Assembly: GCA_028565635.1 (NCBI GenBank)
Contig: JAOXYB010045093.1
Location: forward strand, 1 to 12,444
Direction: 5' to 3'
From: Phoronis ovalis
Taxonomy: Eukaryota; Phoronida; Phoronidae
Length of the DNA: 12,444 nt
Both the position numbers and the translations under genes were made by a program. Of the stretch, positions 6,330 to 12,444 are shown piece after piece. Position 1 is the first letter of the stretch, and every line of letters starts with the position of its first letter. A model generated the notes under the pieces. It made no database searches, had not been told where the DNA came from, and saw nothing but the letters and a program-made list of their open reading frames with translations.

Positions 6330-9300
6330 CTGAAAACAAGCTGCACATCTATGGATAATAAAAAACAACAAAACCATGATAAACTATTGTTATTGTTTCC
6401 CTATGACGCATACAGACCGACCGCGCCATCAGAGAAGAATATATCGAAATAACACGGAAAACCTTGTTGCATGTGTATCTTCTTTATTAGAAGCGGTAGA
6501 AAGCGGAAACAACAGAGACGAACAATATATTGTTGTTGCCGAAGCCTGAACATCATACATTTCCTTAATAACTATTATAGTAAGCATGCATAGAATAATA
6601 CCATACAGGGTACGTTTGAATGTCGTACTATACCTCATTTCCTGTGTCTTGTTGGTCTTGTTCCTCATACACGTGTACACCACAGCGACACAGTCGTCTC
6701 AGTCCTTCGGGTAGACAACAACATATTTTGTCAAATATATGAACTACTAGTTCGGGATCAACAGTGTCTTTCTTTTGTCCTAAATATTGACAGGCAAATT
6801 TTAATTATAATCATGGTACATGGACTGTAATAACGGTTATTTAAATCACCAATGATCATCTGTCACTAATTAATTAAATTCAGAACTATTTGGAAATCAT
6901 TGTAATCAATCCTTAATTTATCATATCAAGTGCATGAGTCTTTCAAAAAATAGAACAACATTGAGTATGCATATATCAGCATATATGTAGATAGATAACT
7001 CTATTATCTCACAAAACGTATTAGATGCATATGTCACGTCATAAAAAACTAACCAATAGAAAAGATCAGGCTAGCGACAATTCCTGCTACCATGGTTACA
7101 CTAAATCCCAAAGCCGTCATCCAAACATATGACATTGAATAAAGATTTTTGACCGAAAACCTAAAATTAAAAAGAAGAAATAATGACCCGTGTTTTTTCA
7201 ATAAACAGATGCCATCAGAGGAATATGAATGTTCATGTTTTAAATTTAAAGTCTGAAAACAGAATACTTAAACAGAAAAGTCATATTATATACGTGTTGA
7301 TCTACTGTAACCATTCGCAATAGAACATGTATTATTAATATTATTATGATAAGTACCCAATCTCTTTAGTCGCGGTTACTGTCGATTGCAGCTCGGTGGT
7401 GTCTATAGCGCTTGTTATGGAGAACCAAGAAGTTTCGTTCTCAAATAAACTTGCATTGTGAACATAGCATCCATCCGTTCGAAATCCTAAAACAGGTTGG
7501 GATGATGGATATAGTATTCCACCAATTCCAATCCAGCCTGCGCATGCACATCCTACGAGTAAACCACAGACAGCACCCTAAAATAAACAGAACTTTTTCG
7601 CTTGCGTAATGCTGTGTCACAATGAGATATATACGTAGTAATTAAGCCAAGTAATTAAGATTAAAAACAGACAGAGTATACTCTTTGGTCAAATATCAGA
7701 AAGATCTCTTGAACCTACTATCATCCTGTCTAATCATCAGTTGAGAGAGACATAAGATATAAACGTGAATAATGGAAGCGGGAATTTCTAAACAAAACTT
7801 TACCAAAAATAAGAATGTTCCCCTGTAATTGTTTAATGTGACTGCTTACCCAACTGTTCGAAAATGGTACCAATATGGCGAGAACCATTACCCCCAACAC
7901 AGGACCATTAATTACTCCAGACGTAGTTAGTCCAATTTGCAAAACAGTTTTGTCTAGCAGTGACGGTACAAACGATAAGGCGGTTACAGCAGCACCAACA
8001 ACTACAACTGTTATAAAATAATGATAGCTATGGACAGTTGATTTTCACCATTGTATATCAAAATGTATTTCATTACATTATGTAGAGCCGATCATTTTTT
8101 CAAAACAATACTTCCAACAACATTAAGGAAGCTTAAATTATTAGTGGCCTAATGAAAATGAAAATTATAAATTACTTGAAAAAGCAATGTTGTTGCTCTT
8201 TATTCGCAAAATAATTCCGAATGATAATTTACTGATCATAAATATTCAGTTACCACAATGTGTCTCGTGTGTATAAAATGGACAAAAAGTTGCCTAAAGT
8301 TTGCCACATTCTAGACCTGCAGATAAAGTATTATAATGAACACGCATTGTCAAATAATATGATAAATTTAGTCAGTCTAATCTATATTGTAGGAAGTTCG
8401 GTGTCTAATAAGAGATGTTGGAATAGATATTGTAGGTTGTATGGAGTTGGCTTGTTATGTGACATTTACGCAAATATTAGTCTACCTAATAATTTGGATA
8501 AAATAAATTCTTTCTTGTCGCTGACAGAAACATTTTGGCGCCATAGTAGAGGCTTAATAAGGTCTTCCAGTATTATTACAGTCATCGAGTTCAAACCTGA
8601 GGAGATAGTGCTGCAAAAGAAGAAAATTTACTTTGGTTTTAATTTTGTGTAAAACTGGTGTAATTCTTTATAGTTTTCAAACATTCCGTGAATCTCTTTT
8701 TATAAAACGTGATAAAACATCAACATAAATTAAGTTCATATCTGAAAGAGAAATTTAAACTTAAGGAAAAAGTTAAAACTAAACATATTTAATTTTTTTC
8801 ACTGTCTTTGCACAGTATGGACAGAACTTTCCTAATCACAAAGCCGGTCCTACTGATGGGAACAAGAAACAGTTGATTGTATTTATTTAGTTGATAATTA
8901 ATCCCAGGCGTAGAATCAAACTATTGTATATGTTGCTGACCATTGTGAGTTGCAAAACATGAAAGCTTTACTAACTTAAGGTGTGTGACGTACATACACA
9001 GGATACTTAAGTTTTATCTTAAAACTACATGAATGTGTTTTGTTTCTTATAAAAGTACACCCTTGTCAAATACAATTTGTGAATCACAGATTGATGTATC
9101 AGTATAAGAAATTCTCAATGGATAAATAAAATTTAGAACTGTTTGCAGCAAACCAATTTATTTTTTACACATTTCATACTAAATCAGTTGCTGGTGTGGT
9201 TTAGAAAGTCAAATATGTTCCCATGTAGCCATGGCAGCCACCTTATCTTGTTTTTATTACCAGCCAGCTTACTCTCCGGCGCGCGATTCGTCTATTTATC

Positions 9301-12015
9301 AGCTGATTTTTTTTTTAAATTAACACACATCAATAACATTGCTAGCTACTGCGACAGTATTTAACTTCATCTGATTGCTGTGTCACTTAAATCAGATTTC
9401 GGGAAGCGGTTCTGTCAGTATAGTTAGGAACTGTGCCTACTTAGATAACAGTATTTTACAACTAACTGTTGATAATACAAGTTACCTTAAAGCAGCACTG
9501 AAAACACCAGTAAGAACTAATCCGGGAATTCCAGGTAAAAATCCAAGAACTTCCATTATCATAAATGGAATCAGTTGGTCTTGTTTCGTAATTTTCCCAG
9601 ATAGAAATGGATCGCAGTCATAGAAATATGCATAGGCTGCTAAACCGATATAGCACATTATTGTTCCAAATATAAGTCCAGTTGGAATGTTTAAGTAGAT
9701 GGCCCTGCAAGGCAGAATATATTACAATAGGATCAACATAATGGGCCGATTCCTTATGTCTCAACTTTGATACGTTACATACTAGTTTAATTTAATCCTA
9801 ATAATCTTAGGAAAGTTGAGACATAAGAAAGCGGCCCAATGTGTTTAGTTAAAAGGGGTTTTAATATTCTGATCATCTTTGAGAAGCATTTAATTCGTGA
9901 AAGTTTAATGTCAAGTACAGAAATACATAAAATATAAAAGTTAGAATAAATATTCTGTAACATTGATGATACAAAAAAGTGTTTATGATGTCCTGGAACT
10001 ATTTTAGACAGCCAGATCAGCAGCACTTTCGAATAAATTGCATTACAAATGAAGAAACATTGACAATATGAAACGCTTGTGAGAAACAAACAAAATTGTT
10101 CGAAAAGAATAACTTACTTTTTGACGTCACTAATTTTCTGTATGGATAGATATCTTTGTAACGCCATTTGATTTGCACTATAAAGGGAGAGAATCATCAG
10201 ACTGAATCCAATACATAAACCCCAAAAACTGTAACGAACTGTTGGGTCAAAGGTGAAGAAATCGGCACTGAAAAAATAAAAGATTTGTCATGTTGAGTGT
10301 TTTACCCTCAGCCCGGTGTAAATGTGTCTCTCCAAGTAAATGTTTCATTTAATTTCGAAAAATAATTTAAGGATCCAATTTTTATCAAAATCGTAACATA
10401 GTTCAATGATGGTGATGTCCATAGAATAGCATATTTTAAATTACTTCTATAACAAATGTTCATGGTTAATATATTATATCATGCGTTTTACTTAGTATTT
10501 TTATTTTGCCACTGATTGGTAGCAGGAGACGTTTTTCACGGCCGGAAGTAAGAACATATCATTTTGACTAGATATCAACACCTTTGAGCTATGTTGTTTT
10601 TGAATCTCTGTGAAACATTTGACCTGAAATTACACGAGGCTATATGTCTTAATACGATTTTACGAAACTGTATTTCAAAGTTAGTATGTACTTCAACGAA
10701 CTGCGGAAGGTATGAATCCGTTAATTAATATAATTGACTGAGCAATCAATGAACAACACATCTACCATCCAACTTTAACTGTAATATTTATATGTTGTTG
10801 CTGAACACAGACTAAAGGTTTTGCTACAATCATCACGAACATAAAATATATTACGTAATCATGTTTGTACACATAGCTATGGAAAATAGGATATTATTTC
10901 AGCAAAAGAATTTACCAGCGACACATTAATGCACAAAATCAAGTGATACGCTGCATACAGAGTTGAAAATGTTATACTGATCAATAATGGATATACACTT
11001 TGGTTTAATGATTCTGCCTCCTTGTACAGCTCTTTCCCACAACACTGTGAATCCACCTATTTGTATAGTAGTCTGTATTGCAATAGCTAATAGACCAATT
11101 AACATCAATCCTGCTTGTAGTGTATCCGTCCAAACGACGGCTTTCATTCCTCCCTAAAACACAGAATAACATTTGCAAGCAACAGTTCTTTCGTAGTCAC
11201 ATTAGTCAGTGTAGTCAAAGATCACAAATTCCACATCAACAACTGTAATTTATCTCAACTCCCGCACAAATAAGATTATTTTATAATTTTTAATTTTACG
11301 TTGGTGAATGTCACGCAGTATACCTCGGGGGTAATATCGCGAGCTGTCTCGTGTTTTTTTTTAAATTACCTACGGTTAACTTTACAGCTAAGGGTGGGAT
11401 AGAGTTCCTTGACTTACCAAAACAGTGTAAAATGTACATACTATACCAACTGCCAATATCGATATTTCAATTCCAGTACCAGTGACTGTAATGCATCAAA
11501 GTAACTGATTACAAAACATTAATTTGTGTGACATACATCATGTAGTAGTGTATTAACGTCATCGAACCAGATCTGAAAGTTTAGTTTATCAGTTAGTTAT
11601 ACGTGTATCGTGAATCGACAGTACGTACATTTGTGGACTCTAATAATAAGAGAAATTAACGCAATGATAATTTAGAAGAAAAAAATGGAGTCGATTAAAT
11701 AACATCAAATACTAGAAGATGGCACAACAAACAGAGATCTGGTATTGATAGCGTTTCATTAAAAGAAACAAGAGGTCAAGCAAGAAATAGTGGAGTAAAG
11801 GAATTAATAAGTGCATTATGTAGATTTGTAGCAAACAATAAAACCACAGATATATTCTTTAGAGAAAAGTCATCTTACAGAATGTCATAAATCTAGCACT
11901 ACAGCAAGTTAACAGAGCCAAATGCAACAATTGTTTGATCTCTTAGCCAGTTACAATACGTACCTTGGCTAAATGCAAGGGAAGGCACATACAATGCAAT
12001 TCCCATGAAGCAGAG
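6219..12015 (-). CDS. SLC5-family sodium/solute symporter, SMCT-like (SLC5A8/SLC5A12-like), 3' part, spliced
   Basis: This is a plasma-membrane sodium-coupled transporter, probably for monocarboxylates or similar small anions; the substrate is inferred from family only. Transcribed order of exons: 12015-11964, 11485-11418, 11153-10999, 10267-10118, 9704-9486, 8610-8486, 8007-7850, 7577-7357, 7160-7054, 6779-6634, 6329-6219. All junctions are GT-AG with matching phases, giving 503 residues. SLC5 hallmarks are GGMKAVVWTDTLQ (41-53), DPTVRYSFWG, SANQMALQRYLS (122-133), PGIPGLVLTGVFSAALSTIS with the SSGLNS sodium-site region (218-223), and LEDLIKP. Ten hydrophobic segments are visible, fitting helices 4-13 of the 13-helix fold. 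About 110-120 N-terminal residues expected for a protein of about 610 are missing past the window edge. The multivitamin transporter SLC5A6 and iodide transporter SLC5A5 are close relatives and cannot be excluded. Confidence 0.92.
6330..6633 (-). other. Transporter intron before the terminal exon
   Basis: The donor is gtatag, so retention gives an immediate in-frame stop (Val then TAG). No other feature is seen. Confidence 0.75.
6634..6779 (-). CDS. Transporter exon: cytoplasmic tail with Cys cluster
   Basis: The exon encodes the cytoplasmic tail QKKDTVDPELVVHIFDKICC, which continues into CLPEGLRRLCRCG and an acidic stretch EEQDQQDTGNE. The K-x-D-x-D-P-x-L pattern just after the last helix is common in this subfamily. 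Five cysteines lie within 14 residues, close to the membrane. Confidence 0.86.
7054..7160 (-). CDS. Transporter exon: last transmembrane helix
   Basis: The exon lies between aattttag and a gttagt donor. It encodes FSVKNLYSMSYVWMTALGFS and VTMVAGIVASLIFSI. The LY-x-(M/L)SY start followed by a helix is the usual final membrane segment of SMCT-like proteins. Confidence 0.9.
7357..7577 (-). CDS. Transporter exon: helix and glycosylated extracellular loop
   Basis: The exon encodes helix GAVCGLLVGCACAGWIGIGG, then a long loop containing two N-glycosylation sequons, NAS (N350) and NET (N356), and ends in TATKEIG (phase 2). The related iodide symporter is glycosylated in the equivalent loop between helices 12 and 13. 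Confidence 0.88.
7850..8007 (-). CDS. Transporter exon: two transmembrane helices
   Basis: The exon follows ataacag and ends TGG before gtaagc. It encodes VVVVGAAVTALSFVPSLL and LTTSGVINGPVLGVMVLAIL, ending VPFSNSW. The G-x-x-x-G-P-x-L-G-V/x-F/M segment fits the SLC5 helix after the LEDLIKP loop. Confidence 0.9.
8008..8485 (-). other. Transporter intron
   Basis: This 478-bp AT-rich intron lies between the LEDLIKP exon and the next two-helix exon. No coding signal was seen on either strand. Confidence 0.75.
8486..8610 (-). CDS. Transporter exon: sodium-site serines and LEDLIKP
   Basis: This exon is too interrupted to show as an open frame but was found from family expectation. After ttttgcag it encodes TISSGLNSMTVIILEDLIKP, then a cytoplasmic loop (RQNVSVSDKKEFILSKLL) and phase 1 before gtagac. 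With the preceding exon it rebuilds AALSTISSGLNS, the helix that holds Na+ ligands in the LeuT-fold SLC5 proteins. Confidence 0.9.
8611..9485 (-). other. Transporter intron, longest in the window
   Basis: This intron of about 875 bp carries only short, low-complexity open frames, and I recognise no transposon or RNA gene in it. Confidence 0.7.
9486..9704 (-). CDS. Transporter exon: helices around the DPF and PGIPG motifs
   Basis: The exon encodes 72 complete codons: helix GLIFGTIMCYIGLAAYAYF, the extracellular DCDPFLSGKITKQDQLIPF loop (a D-P-x-x-x-G-x-I-x-x-x-D-Q pattern typical of the SMCT/NIS group) and EVLGFLPGIPGLVLTGVFSA. It ends in phase 2 at the AG of a serine codon before gtaact. Confidence 0.93.
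9705..10117 (-). other. Transporter intron containing the inverted repeat
   Basis: This 413-bp intron carries the hairpin element close to its 3' splice site: the repeat's left end is about 37 bp upstream, in transcript sense, of the acceptor at 9705. The rest is AT-rich. Confidence 0.75.
9742..9838. repeat. Near-perfect inverted repeat (hairpin, MITE-like)
   Basis: Two 27-bp arms (9742-9768 and 9812-9838) are reverse complements with two mismatches, and flank a 43-nt AT-rich loop. The outer ends read TGGGCCG and CGGCCCA. They are flanked by AAT on both sides if the element is taken to begin at GGGCCG, which could be a 3-bp target duplication. It lies within a transporter intron and has no coding capacity, as expected for a miniature inverted-repeat element or foldback transposon remnant. 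Confidence 0.75.
10118..10267 (-). CDS. Transporter exon: SANQMALQRYLS helix
   Basis: The exon lies between tttttcag and gtaagt. It encodes FDPTVRYSFWGLCIGFSLMI and then SANQMALQRYLSIQKISDVK. The N-Q-x-x-x-Q-R-Y/C motif is characteristic of SLC5A5/6/8/12-type transporters. Confidence 0.92.
10268..10998 (-). other. Transporter intron
   Basis: This is a 731-bp intron with the weak gtgtat donor and a tttttcag acceptor. No embedded gene or repeat is recognised. Confidence 0.72.
10999..11153 (-). CDS. Transporter exon: GGMKAVVWTD signature
   Basis: This exon in phase 0 encodes the SLC5 signature GGMKAVVWTDTLQAG, a helix LMLIGLLAIAIQTTI and the loop VLWERAVQGGRIIKP. The donor is the weak gtgtat at 10998. 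It is chosen because only this phase-2 cut restores the family sequence across the join (IIKPN-ADFFTFDPTVR). Reading past it gives an unrelated tail. Confidence 0.9.
11418..11485 (-). CDS. Transporter exon: transmembrane helix about 5
   Basis: The exon lies between attacag and a strong gtaagt donor. It encodes TGTGIEISILAVGIVCTFYT and VL, a hydrophobic helix matching the SLC5 G-I-V-C-T-x-Y-x-x-L segment that directly precedes GG(M/L)KAV. Confidence 0.88.
11486..11963 (-). other. Transporter intron
   Basis: This is a 478-bp AT-rich intron with a gtacgt donor and an attacag acceptor. Nothing else is recognised. Confidence 0.72.
11964..12015 (-). CDS. Transporter exon: transmembrane helix about 4
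   Basis: This 17-codon exon plus one base follows tactttag and ends before gtacgt. It encodes LCFMGIALYVPSLAFSQ, corresponding to the SLC5 helix before the VTG loop. The split codon with the next exon gives Val, producing SQVTGTG. Confidence 0.82.
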
Positions 12016-12444
12016 CTAAAGTAAAGAATTATTGATTATATCATACTTTTATAACATGACAACACATTTTATAACAAGAAAATGATGTTCAGTTGATTAC
12101 CTACCAATTATTTTTAATTACGTTTCCAATTATTTATATTGTTTTTACATCCGAAACTTAAACCATACATTCTCATGATTTATAAAATATTAACTTTTAA
12201 AAATATATCTCTTTATTTTAATTGTAAAAACATGGATTAAAATATACACACTACAGTGTACTTTAAAACATAAATCGTTGTGTCATTAACTCAAAAGAAG
12301 AAATTAGAAAGCAGACACTAAGAAGACAGAAGAAAGAAATTAAAATTGTATCAATTCACTAAGTCATAGGATATTGGTAAACCTTTTAATGTTTTAATTT
12401 ATATCGTATACTATAGGGTATAAATCTAGTTTAAGGCGCCTTAT
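12016..12444 (-). other. Transporter intron running off the right edge
   Basis: I looked here for the upstream exons (helices 1-3 and the Y-E/L-E-x-R-F-type loop common in SLC5 proteins) and found none. The sequence is very AT-rich, so the 5' exons must lie beyond the window. Confidence 0.65.

Noticed and set aside
6429-6683. 84-codon minus-strand open frame with a hydrophobic segment
   Set aside because: It starts within the transporter tail exon in another frame and continues into the intron. The other frame gives the supported tail.
8260-8652. 130-codon plus-strand open frame
   Set aside because: It lies antisense to the transporter exon 8486-8610, has no recognisable domain, and the minus-strand exon restores conserved SLC5 sequence with matching phases.
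9787-10089. 100-codon minus-strand open frame
   Set aside because: It lies wholly within a transporter intron, its end runs through the inverted repeat, and its content is low-complexity with no family match.
1-12444. tRNA, rRNA, CRISPR array or bacterial-style defence operon
   Set aside because: No such structure was seen. The window is explained by two spliced animal genes and their introns.

Overview
The window is AT-rich, intron-bearing animal nuclear DNA. It holds the 3' parts of two multi-exon genes that point at each other, tail to tail. Exons are short (52-483 bp), introns are about 200-900 bp, and every junction I use is GT-AG with reading phases that agree across the join. A macrodomain PARP next to a sodium/monocarboxylate-type transporter, with this base composition, suggests an invertebrate, probably a lophotrochozoan such as a bivalve mollusc. 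The taxon is inference only. There are no bacterial operons, CRISPR arrays, rRNA or tRNA genes that I can support.

Left half, + strand (about 1-5060): the C-terminal part of an ADP-ribosyltransferase. Eight confident exons (407-622, 851-999, 1275-1376, 1675-1815, 2036-2212, 2604-2694, 3204-3368, 3844-4326) plus a terminal exon (4722-4978) join in frame into about 593 residues, with a possible earlier exon at 1-67. The product has an unassigned N-terminal stretch, one macrodomain of the PARP14/15 type and a short linker without a recognisable WWE domain. A full PARP catalytic domain follows, with an apparent His-Tyr-Glu triad. A poly(A) signal lies 75 bp past the stop.

Middle (4979-6218): a 1.24 kb gap between the two convergent stop codons, with only 3' UTR-like sequence and candidate poly(A) signals.

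Right half, - strand (12015 down to 6219): eleven exons of an SLC5-family sodium/solute symporter, closest by motif to the sodium-coupled monocarboxylate transporters (SLC5A8/SLC5A12), giving 503 residues from about transmembrane helix 4 to the C-terminus. The first exons, with helices 1-3, lie beyond the right edge. One of its introns carries a near-perfect inverted repeat of about 97 bp that looks like a small hairpin transposable element.

The two genes have no evident functional link; this is ordinary genomic adjacency. The most unusual material is in the PARP. It has a Cys/His cluster with the same spacing as the tankyrase zinc site but at a different place in the fold, a macrodomain joined to a glutamate-type, tankyrase-like catalytic core, and an alanine where the nicotinamide-contacting serine is expected.
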